A stretch of DNA of 34,079 bases from an uncultured Caryophanales bacterium (GTDB lineage Bacteria; Bacillota_I; Bacilli_A; RF39; UBA660), in assembly GCA_946412015.1 (NCBI GenBank), contig CAMKGA010000020.1, positions 1-34,079 of the forward strand. Reading direction: 5' to 3'. The notes under the pieces are model-generated. The model had not been told where the DNA came from. It worked only from the letters and a program-made list of their open reading frames with translations, and ran no database searches. Both the position numbers and the translations under genes were made by a program. Every line of letters starts with the position of its first letter. Position 1 is the stretch's first letter. This document shows, piece after piece, positions 1-7,993 of the stretch.

Positions 1-9
1 GGTGGTGTG

Positions 10-47
10 AGAGGGACAAATTTACAAGTTATTGTAAAATTTTCTCT
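10..47 (+). promoter_or_regulatory. Leader hairpin upstream of dapA, possible end of a truncated regulatory RNA
   Basis: TTTACAA (21-27) and TTGTAAA (32-38) form a 7-bp stem with a GTTA loop, extended by AAA/TTT and by AGAG (10-13) with CTCT (44-47). No clean T-tract follows, so it is not an obvious terminator. It could be the 3' part of a leader RNA whose upstream half lies outside the window; GGTGG at position 1 is faintly T-box-like but too short to decide. Confidence 0.3.
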
Positions 48-100
48 ACTCGATTGATACATTAATTCTTTTTACTCATAAAATATAATGAGGTGATAAA

Positions 101-982
101 ATGAGTGTTTTTAAAGGATCTGGTGTAGCAATTGTAACACCATTTTTAAATGGAAAGATTGATTACAAATCAATGGAAAAATTAATAGAATACCAAATTT
201 CTAATGGTACTGATGCAATAATTGTATGTGGTACTACGGGTGAGGCATCAACACTATCTTATGAAGAACAAATAGAATGCATAAAAAGATGTGTTGAAAT
301 TGTAAAAGGTAGAGTTAAGGTTATTGCAGGATCAGGATCTAATTGCACTAAGAGTGCAGTTAATTTATCAAAAACAATTGAAAAATTAGGAGTTGATGCA
401 CTTTTAGTTGTAACACCATATTATAATAAAGCAACACAAGAAGGTCTAAAACAGCATTATAAAATGATAAATGATAATGTTTCTATTCCAGTGATAATGT
501 ATAATGTTCCAAGCAGAACAGGTGTTAACATAGAACCAATAACTGCAATTGAAATTGCCAAGAATAATAAAAATATTGTTGGAATTAAAGAGGCTAGTGG
601 TAACATTTCGCAAATTTCAGAGCTAAGTTATCTAAAAAGTAAATATAATGTAAATTTAGATATATATTCTGGAAATGATAATCAAGTTTTACCTATTTTA
701 GCGCTTGGAGGGGTTGGGGTTATATCAGTTAATGCTAATGTAATACCTAAGGATATGCACAATTTAGTTGCTTCATATTTAAATAATGATTTTAAAAAGA
801 GTAGTTTATTAAATCAAAAAGCAATATTGTATAGTGATATATTATTTTGTGAAGTTAATCCTATACCAGTAAAAACTGCTTTATATGAGCTTGGTTTAAT
901 TGCAAGTGATGAATTAAGATTGCCACTTACGAGAATGGATGAAAAAAATGCAAAAAAATTAAAGAAAATAATTCGTTCATAA
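101..982 (+). CDS. dapA: 4-hydroxy-tetrahydrodipicolinate synthase
   Basis: Cytosolic enzyme that condenses pyruvate with aspartate semialdehyde in the first committed step to diaminopimelate and lysine. At 293 residues it has the usual family length for a TIM barrel. Visible motifs are GTTGE (residues 44-48, pyruvate-binding threonines), the MYNVPSRTG block (133-141) with the catalytic tyrosine and the substrate arginine, and GIKEASG (161-167) whose Lys163 is the Schiff-base lysine. The ATG sits behind GAGGTGAT, a good ribosome site. It is a single gene; asd and dapB are not adjacent, and a strong promoter for the next gene starts right after its stop. Other members of the family (N-acetylneuraminate lyase) are less likely given the full DapA signature. 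Confidence 0.95.
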   Translation: MSVFKGSGVAIVTPFLNGKIDYKSMEKLIEYQISNGTDAIIVCGTTGEASTLSYEEQIECIKRCVEIVKGRVKVIAGSGSNCTKSAVNLSKTIEKLGVDALLVVTPYYNKATQEGLKQHYKMINDNVSIPVIMYNVPSRTGVNIEPITAIEIAKNNKNIVGIKEASGNISQISELSYLKSKYNVNLDIYSGNDNQVLPILALGGVGVISVNANVIPKDMHNLVASYLNNDFKKSSLLNQKAILYSDILFCEVNPIPVKTALYELGLIASDELRLPLTRMDEKNAKKLKKIIRS

Positions 983-983
983 A

Positions 984-1012
984 TTGACTTTATATTTTAT
1001 TTGTGATATTAT
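984..1012 (+). promoter_or_regulatory. Promoter of pilin locus A
   Basis: TTGACT (984-989), a 17-nt spacer, and TATTAT (1007-1012) preceded by TGA (extended -10). It begins two bases after the dapA stop. The stretch around its -10 (TTTGTGATA) is repeated in the promoter of the sortase gene at 2509-2537. Confidence 0.75.
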
Positions 1013-1037
1013 ATGAACCGTTCAAGGGGGATATGAT

Positions 1038-2483
1038 ATGAAAAATATAATTAAAAGTTTTTTGATTGTTTTAATTACAGGGATTATTTCTATAGTTGGA
1101 ATAAGTAATGTAGATGCACTTCCAAATAGTATATCTGGAGTTGACCACAGTGAATTAATTAGTTTTGAAGGTGGGATAAACTTATATTATAAGAAGTATA
1201 ATAGTGGAGTAGCATTTTGTACTACTTTTATGGTTCAAGGAGTAGGATCTAGTTGTACTTTAAGCTCATCACAATGGAATACTCCTATTGCAGCAGGTAT
1301 TGGAGCTATTGTTGAGAAATATAATTCTGCACCAAGTAAGCAAAATTATTATAATGCAGAACTTGCAATTAATAAATTTTTATATGATTATGAAAAAAAT
1401 CCAGTTAATAATGTAAGGACAGTTTCTGGTGTAGATGCATTTTATACTGCTGCAGTTACTGCTTATAATGATGCAAAAAAGAATTTTGATATTACGTTAA
1501 ATACAGATAAGTTAACATTTAAATTAGATGGAGATAAATATATATCTAATAAGGTTAATGTTTCAGGCTCTGAAAAATTTACAATAACAGTATCTGGTGT
1601 GGAAGGAATTTCTTATGAACAAGATGGAAATGAATTTTATGTTACTGTACCATCAAAATCAGTAAAAGATGGAGAAACTGTTAATGTAGATGCTAAAGTT
1701 AGTGGTGTAAAGACACTTAAAATAGCAAAGAAATACGAATGTGGTAGTGGAAACCAAAATGTAACTATTAATGATGTTGAAAAAAGTGATCAATCTAATG
1801 ATGTTATAATTAAAGGAAATATCACAAAAGAGAAAAAAATTACAAAATTAAAAATTAGTAAGCAAGATATATCAACAAAAAAAGAGTTACCAGGTGCTAC
1901 TCTTACATTACTAGATGAAAAAGGTAATGAAATCGATAAATGGGTATCAGGAACAGAACCGCATTATGTTGAAAATTTAAAACCAGGTAAATATACATTA
2001 ACTGAGGTTCAAGCACCAGATGGTTATAAATTAAATGAAGAAACTGTTGAATTTGTGCTAGAAGCTAACAATGAAGTTACAGAAGTTGTAATGTATAATA
2101 TTAAAGAAGAATATTATAAGGTAAAAATTAGTAAACAAGATATATCAACAAAAAAAGAGTTACCAGGTGCAACTTTAATTATAAAAAATTCTAAAGGTGA
2201 AGAGATTGATAGATGGGTATCAGGAACAGAACCACACTATTTAGAACTAAAAAAAGGTGAATATACATTAACTGAAATTCAAGCTCCAAATGGATATGAT
2301 TTAAGCTATGAAGTTGTTAAATTTAGCGTTGGCGATAATGGTGAGGTTGAAACATCAGTGGTTATGTATAATTCAAAAACGCCTGATACAGCAGGTAGAA
2401 ATGTAGTAGTTGTAATTACAATTATGGCTATTACAGGTGCTTTAGCAACATTTGCTGGATATAAATTAAAACATCAAAAATAA
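1038..2483 (+). CDS. SpaA/CnaB-repeat pilin or adhesin with a cysteine-containing N-terminal domain
   Basis: Secreted, sortase-anchored surface protein of 481 residues. It has a signal peptide (about 1-27), an N-terminal domain (about 35-240) resembling a thioester-type adhesin domain (AFCTTF with Cys61, then Cys73, and an AELAIN segment around Glu108), a conserved KYECG cysteine (Cys235), two SpaA/CnaB domains (271-354 and 362-445), then TPDTAG (448-453), a membrane segment and a KLKHQK tail. Each repeat carries the isopeptide set: Lys in KISKQD, Glu in LTE(V/I)QAP, Asn in VVMYN, so internal Lys-Asn crosslinks are expected. The start follows AAGGGGG. It is followed by a terminator and then by a class B sortase gene, the likely attachment enzyme. 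The usual thioester Gln appears to be Glu here, so thioester formation is doubtful. Confidence 0.85.
   Translation: MKNIIKSFLIVLITGIISIVGISNVDALPNSISGVDHSELISFEGGINLYYKKYNSGVAFCTTFMVQGVGSSCTLSSSQWNTPIAAGIGAIVEKYNSAPSKQNYYNAELAINKFLYDYEKNPVNNVRTVSGVDAFYTAAVTAYNDAKKNFDITLNTDKLTFKLDGDKYISNKVNVSGSEKFTITVSGVEGISYEQDGNEFYVTVPSKSVKDGETVNVDAKVSGVKTLKIAKKYECGSGNQNVTINDVEKSDQSNDVIIKGNITKEKKITKLKISKQDISTKKELPGATLTLLDEKGNEIDKWVSGTEPHYVENLKPGKYTLTEVQAPDGYKLNEETVEFVLEANNEVTEVVMYNIKEEYYKVKISKQDISTKKELPGATLIIKNSKGEEIDRWVSGTEPHYLELKKGEYTLTEIQAPNGYDLSYEVVKFSVGDNGEVETSVVMYNSKTPDTAGRNVVVVITIMAITGALATFAGYKLKHQK
1848..2372 (+). repeat. Internal duplication of SpaA/CnaB domain
   Basis: Two domain-length copies (1848-2099 and 2121-2372) within the pilin gene. 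Their first 50 or so bases are almost identical, differing only at silent positions, and WVSGTEPHY and LTE-QAP recur in both. This looks like a fairly recent tandem duplication or one kept similar by gene conversion. Confidence 0.8.
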
Positions 2484-2505
2484 GGATTAAAAATTTAATC
2501 CTTTT
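2482..2505 (+). terminator. Intrinsic terminator after pilin A
   Basis: AAGGATTAA pairs with TTAATCCTT and a short TTTT run follows. It begins at the stop codon and separates the pilin from the sortase promoter. Confidence 0.6.
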
Positions 2506-2508
2506 AAT

Positions 2509-2537
2509 TTGCAAAAAAGCATAATTTGTGATAGGAT
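2509..2537 (+). promoter_or_regulatory. Promoter of the class B sortase gene
   Basis: TTGCAA (2509-2514), a 17-nt spacer, and TAGGAT (2532-2537) with TGA in front. It shares AATTTGTGATA and a downstream AGGGGGATAT ribosome-site block with the pilin A promoter, so the two genes may be co-regulated despite the terminator between them. Confidence 0.6.
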
Positions 2538-2561
2538 ATATGGCAAAAAAGGGGGATATAT

Positions 2562-3686
2562 ATGCATAATATGTTATGTCTTTATAATGGAAAAGTATAT
2601 AATAAAGTATATTCATTTAATATGAATGGTAATGATTTTACTATTTGTAAGGATAATAAAAAATATATCTACTTTAAACACGATATAGTAAATGACAAAG
2701 ATATATATACTCCTTACGATAGATGGATTACTGCATTTGAAATAAGTGATTTAACTGATAAAAGAAAAATTGATGAATTAATAGATTCACTAAATAATAG
2801 AAAGATTAAAACTATTAAGAATGTAAAAGAACTTGTTGATAAACAAATATATGGCAAAAGAACAAAAAAATTAATTTTTAACAAATATTTTATATTGCTT
2901 ATTATATGTGTTTCATCTTTCTTGTTTGGAGGAATTACACTTTTAAATTGGCATAATGAAGATACTAAGTCGACTCATATAATGAAAAATATAATTGAAA
3001 AAACAAATATAGAAGAACAGGTTGCCTTTACTACAACAGAAATTCCTGAAATAACAGGGGATGAATACGGATATAAATATGGTGAAGATTACTGGAATTA
3101 TATGAAAACTACCATGATTAGTGTAGATTTTTCAGAATTAAAGAGAATAAATCCTGATACAAAAGGATGGATATATGTAAATAATACAAATGTTAATTAT
3201 CCTTTTGTGCAAGGCGGAGATAATAGTTATTATTTAGATCATTCCTTTGATGGTACATATAATGTAGCAGGGTGGTTATTTGCTGACTATAAATCAAACT
3301 TTAATAAATTTGAAAAAAATACTGTTATTTATGGGCATGGTAGAGTTGATGAAGTAATGTTTGGGTCATTAGATAAGGTTTTAGATGAGTCTTGGTATAC
3401 CAATAAAGAAAATCAAATAATAAAATTATCTACTGAAAAAAAGAATACACTATGGCAGATTGTATCTATATATACAATTCCTAGTGAATCATATTATTTA
3501 ACACACACATTTGAAAATGATGAATCTTATCAAAGATTTTTAGATACTATGTTATCTCGTAGTATATATGACTTTCAAACAGATTTAAATACTAGTGATA
3601 AATTATTAACACTATCTACTTGCCTTGATTTTAATGGAAATAGGATAGTTGTTCAAGCAAAATTGATTAAGGAACAAAAAAGATAG
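2562..3686 (+). CDS. Class B-type sortase with N-terminal cytoplasmic extension
   Basis: Membrane transpeptidase expected to cut the sorting signal of surface proteins and attach or polymerise them; the adjacent pilin is the probable substrate. The 374 residues comprise a charged N-terminal region without export signal (1-105), one membrane segment (about 106-128), a linker and the sortase fold (about 185-370). Class B features are DTKGWIYV, the YGHGR motif with His259 and its MFGSL follow-up, LSTC with Cys354, and Arg361 in NRIVVQAKL. The catalytic triad is therefore complete. Ordinary SrtB proteins are about 220-250 residues with the membrane segment at the very start, so the extra 100 residues are unusual. 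The ATG follows AAAAAGGGGGAT. Confidence 0.88.
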   Translation: MHNMLCLYNGKVYNKVYSFNMNGNDFTICKDNKKYIYFKHDIVNDKDIYTPYDRWITAFEISDLTDKRKIDELIDSLNNRKIKTIKNVKELVDKQIYGKRTKKLIFNKYFILLIICVSSFLFGGITLLNWHNEDTKSTHIMKNIIEKTNIEEQVAFTTTEIPEITGDEYGYKYGEDYWNYMKTTMISVDFSELKRINPDTKGWIYVNNTNVNYPFVQGGDNSYYLDHSFDGTYNVAGWLFADYKSNFNKFEKNTVIYGHGRVDEVMFGSLDKVLDESWYTNKENQIIKLSTEKKNTLWQIVSIYTIPSESYYLTHTFENDESYQRFLDTMLSRSIYDFQTDLNTSDKLLTLSTCLDFNGNRIVVQAKLIKEQKR

Positions 3687-3697
3687 TTCCTTTTTTT
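3671..3697 (+). terminator. Terminator of the sortase gene
   Basis: GGAAC (3671-3675) pairs with GTTCC (3686-3690) and seven or more T residues follow. The stem overlaps the stop codon. Confidence 0.6.
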
Positions 3698-3699
3698 AA

Positions 3700-3733
3700 A
3701 AAAAGTATAGATATGAAAATATCTATACTTTTT
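3700..3733. terminator. Bidirectional terminator between sortase and clpB
   Basis: A 15-bp inverted repeat (AAAAAGTATAGATAT, loop GAAA, and its complement) is flanked by A-rich and T-rich ends, so it can act for both convergent genes. It lies just past the clpB stop codon. Confidence 0.75.
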
Positions 3734-3737
3734 ATAT

Positions 3738-5849
3738 TTAATTTGAAATATAATAATTATTATTTTTATAATCAATTAATATTTTAGAATTTGGTTTTAT
3801 TAGATCTTTAATGATTGAATTAGCTATTAAAGATTCTATATTTTTGCTTAAATATCTTTTAAGTGGTCTTGCACCATATGATGGATTATAAGCATTATCA
3901 ATAATACTATTTTTACAATCAATTGTTAAATCGATACTAATATGTTTGTTAGAAAGTCTTTTGTTAATATCTAATATTTGGTTATCAAGAATTTTATATA
4001 AAATATCCTTATTAAGTGGATTGAATATTATAATTTCATCTATTCTATTTAAAAATTCAGGTTTAAAAGTCATATGTAATTCTTGTTCAACAAGTTTTTT
4101 TGTATTTTCATTATTATCAAGAATAAATTCACTACCAATATTAGATGTCATAATTATAATTGTATTTTTAAAATCAACTGTTCTTCCTTGTGAATCAGTA
4201 ATACGTCCATCATCTAATATTTGAAGTAAAACATTAAATATATCTTTATGAGCTTTTTCTATTTCATCAAATAAAATAATACTATAAGGATTTCTTCTAA
4301 CAGCCTCAGTTAATTGTCCTCCTTCATCATATCCTACATATCCTGGAGGAGCTCCAATTAATCTTGCAACAGAATGAGATTCCATATATTCACTCATATC
4401 AATACGTACCATATGTCTTTCATCATCAAATAATTCTTCTGCTAAAGTTTTTGCAACTTCAGTTTTACCAACACCAGTTGGACCTAAGAATATAAATGAG
4501 CCAATAGGTCTATTTGGATCTTTAATGCCTGCACGAGATCTTATTATCGCTTCACTTACAGTATGTAATGCTTCGCTTTGACCTTTAACTCTTTTGTGTA
4601 AATTAGTTTCTAAATTAACTAATTTTTCTTTTTCTCCACCTACAAGTTTACTTATAGGAATACTTGTCCACTTAGAAATTATTTTTGCAATATCTTCATC
4701 GTCTACAGAATCACTTAAAATATTATTTTTATTTTTCTTTTGTAATTCTTCTAATTCTTTATTTAATTTAGGTAATGTACCGTGACGCAAAATTGCAGCT
4801 TTTTCAAGCTCGTATTCATCTTCTGCTTTTTCTAAATCTAGTGATGCTTTTTCTATTTCTTCTTTTTTCTTATTTATTAAATTATTAATCACTTTTTCTT
4901 CTTGCCAGTCATTTCTTAAGCTAGATTCTTTTTTCTTTAATTCTTCAAGTTTAGTATCAATATCATTAATTCTTGTTTTTGATATTTCATCTTTTTCTTT
5001 TTTTAATGCTTCTTTTTCAATTTCTAATTGCATAATCTTTCTTGTTAATGTATCAAGTTCTGTTGGAACTGATTCCATTTGTACCTTAATTGTAGCACAC
5101 GCCTCATCTACTAAATCAATTGCTTTATCTGGTAAAAACCTATCTGTAATATATCTATCAGATAAAGTAGCTGCTGCAATTAAAGCTCTATCTTTGATTG
5201 TTACTTTATGATATACCTCAAATCTAGATTTTAAACCTCTAAGTATCGTAATTGTATCTAATACAGTTGGTTCTTTTACTAATACTTTTTGAAATCTTCT
5301 TTCTAGTGCTCCATCTTTTTCTATATATTTTCTATATTCATTTAATGTAGTCGCACCAATACATAAAATTTCTCCTCTTGCAAGCATAGGTTTAAGTAGA
5401 TTTCCAGCATCCATAGCTCCTTCTGCACCAGCACCTACTATCATATGTATTTCATCGATAAAAAGAATTATCTCTCCATTAGATTCTTTGATTTCTTTTA
5501 AAACTGCTTTAAGTCTTTCTTCAAATTCACCACGAAACTTAGCTCCCGCAATCAGTGCACCTAAATCAAGTTCCCAAATGGTTTTACCTTTTAGGCTGTT
5601 AGGAACATCTCCTTTTACAATTCTTTGAGCAAGCCCTTCTATTATGGCTGTTTTACCAACTCCAGGTTCACCAATTAAAACCGGATTATTTTTTGTTTTT
5701 CTAGAAAGTATGCGAGTTACATTCCTAATCTCTTCATCCCTGCCAATTACAGGATCAGTTTTTCCATCTTTAACGGCAGCTACTATGTCTCTACCATACT
5801 TTTCTAAAGCATTTTCTATATTTTCTTGAAATGGATTATTCATATTCAT
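3738..5849 (-). CDS. clpB: ClpB disaggregase lacking the N-terminal domain
   Basis: Hexameric AAA+ chaperone that threads aggregated proteins with DnaK. The gene encodes 703 residues against about 860 for full ClpB; the double Clp-N domain is absent and the protein begins with a short helix leading straight into NBD1. NBD1 has Walker A GEPGVGKT (60-67), pore loop KFRGEFEER and Walker B LFIDEIH. A long M-domain coiled coil (about 255-375) separates ClpB from ClpC/ClpA. NBD2 has GPTGVGKT (456-463), pore loop GYVGYDE and LFDEIE. An N-less ClpB form is known in several bacteria including mollicutes. I take the ATG at 5849, 8 nt past AAAGGAGGGG; an upstream in-frame codon at 5891 lies inside the promoter. 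HrcA/CIRCE control is visible. Confidence 0.95.
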   Translation of the reverse strand: MNMNNPFQENIENALEKYGRDIVAAVKDGKTDPVIGRDEEIRNVTRILSRKTKNNPVLIGEPGVGKTAIIEGLAQRIVKGDVPNSLKGKTIWELDLGALIAGAKFRGEFEERLKAVLKEIKESNGEIILFIDEIHMIVGAGAEGAMDAGNLLKPMLARGEILCIGATTLNEYRKYIEKDGALERRFQKVLVKEPTVLDTITILRGLKSRFEVYHKVTIKDRALIAAATLSDRYITDRFLPDKAIDLVDEACATIKVQMESVPTELDTLTRKIMQLEIEKEALKKEKDEISKTRINDIDTKLEELKKKESSLRNDWQEEKVINNLINKKKEEIEKASLDLEKAEDEYELEKAAILRHGTLPKLNKELEELQKKNKNNILSDSVDDEDIAKIISKWTSIPISKLVGGEKEKLVNLETNLHKRVKGQSEALHTVSEAIIRSRAGIKDPNRPIGSFIFLGPTGVGKTEVAKTLAEELFDDERHMVRIDMSEYMESHSVARLIGAPPGYVGYDEGGQLTEAVRRNPYSIILFDEIEKAHKDIFNVLLQILDDGRITDSQGRTVDFKNTIIIMTSNIGSEFILDNNENTKKLVEQELHMTFKPEFLNRIDEIIIFNPLNKDILYKILDNQILDINKRLSNKHISIDLTIDCKNSIIDNAYNPSYGARPLKRYLSKNIESLIANSIIKDLIKPNSKILIDYKNNNYYISN

Positions 5850-5870
5850 AAAATCCCCTCCTTTAATAAC

Positions 5871-5898
5871 ATTATACACAAAAATTGGCACTTGTCAA
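5871..5898 (-). promoter_or_regulatory. clpB promoter
   Basis: On the minus strand TTGACA (5898-5893), a 16-nt spacer and TATAAT (5876-5871). The -35 box lies partly inside the CIRCE operator, so a bound repressor would block polymerase. Confidence 0.8.
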
Positions 5899-5911
5899 GA
5901 GAGAGTGCTAA
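5885..5911. promoter_or_regulatory. CIRCE operator (HrcA binding site)
   Basis: TTGGCACTT, 9 nt, GAGTGCTAA. This matches the CIRCE consensus TTAGCACTC-N9-GAGTGCTAA with one perfect arm and two changes in the other. The site overlaps the clpB -35 box and lies about 10 bp upstream of the -35 of the divergent SDR gene. HrcA itself is not in this window. Confidence 0.85.
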
Positions 5912-5920
5912 AAAATGTGG

Positions 5921-5949
5921 TTGATAAATTAATTACTTTTATTTATAAT
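5921..5949 (+). promoter_or_regulatory. Promoter of the SDR / YnbB-like operon
   Basis: TTGATA (5921-5926), a 17-nt spacer, TATAAT (5944-5949). It is divergent from clpB with its -35 box 9 bases from the CIRCE operator. Confidence 0.7.
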
Positions 5950-5970
5950 ATATTATAGGATGGTGATTGT

Positions 5971-6696
5971 ATGGTTGTATTAATAACTGGTGGGTCTAAA
6001 GGAATAGGTAGAGCTACAGCTTTAAAATTTGCAGAAAAAGGATATGATGTTGTTATAAACTATTATAGTGATGATATAGCAGCTAATGAAACAAAAGAAT
6101 TAATTTTAAAATATAATGTTAGATGTTTACTAAAAAAATGTGATGTAGCAAGTGAAATAGAAGTAAATAATATGGTAGAAGATATTATAAAAAAATTTGG
6201 ACATATTGATTGCCTTGTTAATAATGCGGGAATATCTTGTGATTCTTTACCATTTGAAAAGGACATATCTGACTTTAAAAGAGTCATAGATGTAAACTTA
6301 ATTGGAACATATCTTGTTAGTAAAAGTGTAAGTGAATATATGGAATCTGGTTCAATTATTAATGTTGCCTCTAATACAGGAATGAATGCTTATTATCCAT
6401 ATAGTCTAGATTATGATGCATCTAAAGCAGGAGTTATTTCGTTAACTCATAATTTATCTGTTGAATTAAGTCCTAATATTAGAGTAAATGCAGTCTCGCC
6501 AGGTTGGGTTAATACAGATATGAATAAAAATATTGATGATGAGATGATGGATGAAGAATGTGAAAATATTTTTCTAAAACGATTTGCAGAACCTAGTGAA
6601 ATAGCAAATGTAATATATTTTCTTGCAAGCGATGAGGCTAGTTATATAAATAATAGTGTAATTAGAGTTGATGGAGGAATATATGGAAGTTGTTGA
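5971..6696 (+). CDS. Short-chain dehydrogenase/reductase, FabG-like
   Basis: NAD(P)H-dependent oxidoreductase of 241 residues, typical SDR length. The nucleotide-binding motif GGSKGIG is at about residues 7-13, NNAG follows DCLV at about 88-91, the catalytic serine is in NVASNTG, and the catalytic pair lies in YDASK. The C-terminal RVDGGIYG resembles 3-oxoacyl-ACP reductases (FabG), but the usual fab gene neighbours are missing, so the substrate is unknown. The start follows GGATGGTGAT. It overlaps the next gene by 14 bases, which implies coupled translation with a PLP enzyme; a dedicated role outside fatty-acid synthesis is possible. Confidence 0.85.
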   Translation: MVVLITGGSKGIGRATALKFAEKGYDVVINYYSDDIAANETKELILKYNVRCLLKKCDVASEIEVNNMVEDIIKKFGHIDCLVNNAGISCDSLPFEKDISDFKRVIDVNLIGTYLVSKSVSEYMESGSIINVASNTGMNAYYPYSLDYDASKAGVISLTHNLSVELSPNIRVNAVSPGWVNTDMNKNIDDEMMDEECENIFLKRFAEPSEIANVIYFLASDEASYINNSVIRVDGGIYGSC

Positions 6697-7906
6697 TTTA
6701 GTAAAAAAGTGTGAACAAAGCTTAGATAAAGAATTTAAAAAAATAGATAAATTATGTGAATACAACAGTCTAAAAGTTTTAAATGCTTTTAATAAATGTA
6801 AAATTAGTGAAACAGATTTTACAGGTACTACAGGTTATGGATATGATGATGTTGGTAGAGATAAAATAGAAGATGTGTTTAGTAATATTCTAGGTGGAGA
6901 GGATAGTTTAGTAAGAGGACAAATAATATCAGGTACCCATGCTATTTCAACGGCCTTATTTGGCGTTTTAAGGCCAAATGATATTATGCTTTCGATAAGT
7001 GGTAGACCTTATGATACTTTAGATGAGGTAATTGGATTAAAAGAAAATGCAAGTTCATTAAAATCATTTGGTATTACATATCAACAAATAGATTTAGTTA
7101 ATGGTGATTTTGCATATGATAAAATTGAAAAGTATTTAAATAAACACAAAGTAAAAGTAGCATATATCCAGCGTTCTAGAGGATATAGCACTAGAGAAAG
7201 TATAAATATTGATAAAATAAAGAAAGTATCTTCCTTGATAAAAAAAATAGATAATAATATTATTATAATGGTAGATAATTGTTACTGTGAATTTGTAGAA
7301 AATAGGACACCGTTAGAAGCTGGGGCAGACCTAATTATTGGATCATTAATTAAAAATTTAGGTGGTGGCATTGCACCTAACGGGGGTTATATTTGTGGCA
7401 AAAAAGAATTAGTTCACTTATGTAGTGAAAGACTTAATGTAGCTGGAGAAGCTAAGTTAGTAGGTCCATCTCTTGGAATAAATAAACAATTTATTCAAGG
7501 TGTATATTTTGCTCCAAATGCAGTAGCTTCATCTTTGAAAGTTGCAATATTGACAAGTAAAGTAATGGAAGAGTTAGGTTATGAAGTATTTCCAAAATAT
7601 AATTCTGAGAGAGTTGATATTGTTCAAAGTATAATATTCCATGATGAAACTAAAATGATAAAATATTGTCAAGGAATACAAATGGCATCTGCAATTGATT
7701 CATATGTATTGCCTGAACCATATGACATGCCTGGATATTCAGATAAAATAATAATGGCATCTGGATCATTTATTCAAGGTAGCTCAATAGAAATATCGTG
7801 TGATGGACCGATTAAAGACCCATATATTGTATATCAGCAAGGATCTTTAACATATCAATATGGTAAAATTGCTCTTATAAAAGCTATTAGTAACATAAAA
7901 ATCTAA
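6683..7906 (+). CDS. YnbB-type PLP-dependent enzyme (methionine gamma-lyase / aluminum-resistance family)
   Basis: A 407-residue fold-type I PLP protein of the family named after B. subtilis YnbB and the so-called aluminum resistance protein. Family hallmarks are FTGTTGYGYDDVGRD near the start, VRGQIISGTHAI, a VDNCYCEF aspartate segment, and GSLIKNLGGG with the presumed cofactor lysine. The physiological substrate of this family is uncertain; C-S lyase activity on sulfur amino acids is the annotation by homology. I chose the ATG at 6683 because GGAGG lies 5 bases upstream; earlier in-frame codons at 6668 and 6671 lie before or in that site. It overlaps the SDR gene by 14 bases. Confidence 0.88.
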   Translation: MEVVDLVKKCEQSLDKEFKKIDKLCEYNSLKVLNAFNKCKISETDFTGTTGYGYDDVGRDKIEDVFSNILGGEDSLVRGQIISGTHAISTALFGVLRPNDIMLSISGRPYDTLDEVIGLKENASSLKSFGITYQQIDLVNGDFAYDKIEKYLNKHKVKVAYIQRSRGYSTRESINIDKIKKVSSLIKKIDNNIIIMVDNCYCEFVENRTPLEAGADLIIGSLIKNLGGGIAPNGGYICGKKELVHLCSERLNVAGEAKLVGPSLGINKQFIQGVYFAPNAVASSLKVAILTSKVMEELGYEVFPKYNSERVDIVQSIIFHDETKMIKYCQGIQMASAIDSYVLPEPYDMPGYSDKIIMASGSFIQGSSIEISCDGPIKDPYIVYQQGSLTYQYGKIALIKAISNIKI

Positions 7907-7941
7907 AAATTAAATTAGTTATAAAAATTAAATTAGGTTAT
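7905..7941. repeat. Short direct repeat after the YnbB-like gene
   Basis: AAAAATTAAATTAG-TTAT occurs twice in tandem (7905-7922 and 7923-7941, the second with one extra G). The second copy ends at the -35 box of the next promoter. Confidence 0.6.
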
Positions 7942-7969
7942 TGCTAAGTTTTATTAAATGTGTTATAAT
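7941..7969 (+). promoter_or_regulatory. Promoter of pilin locus B
   Basis: TTGCTA (7941-7946), a 17-nt spacer, TATAAT (7964-7969) with TGT before it. The predicted transcript starts near 7976, which rules out the upstream in-frame ATG at 7958 as the pilin start. Confidence 0.75.
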
Positions 7970-7993
7970 TTTATTAATGATAGGAGAGGTGTT

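Noticed and set aside
3946-5829. Open frames on the plus strand opposite clpB (for example 3946-4224, 4594-4785 and 5644-5829)
   Set aside because: They are antisense to a strongly conserved gene, have no ribosome sites and encode no recognisable protein.
7958-7993. Upstream in-frame ATG for the pilin B gene at 7958
   Set aside because: It overlaps the -10 box of the promoter, so it cannot be in the transcript; the ATG at 7994 has a ribosome site and yields a proper signal peptide.
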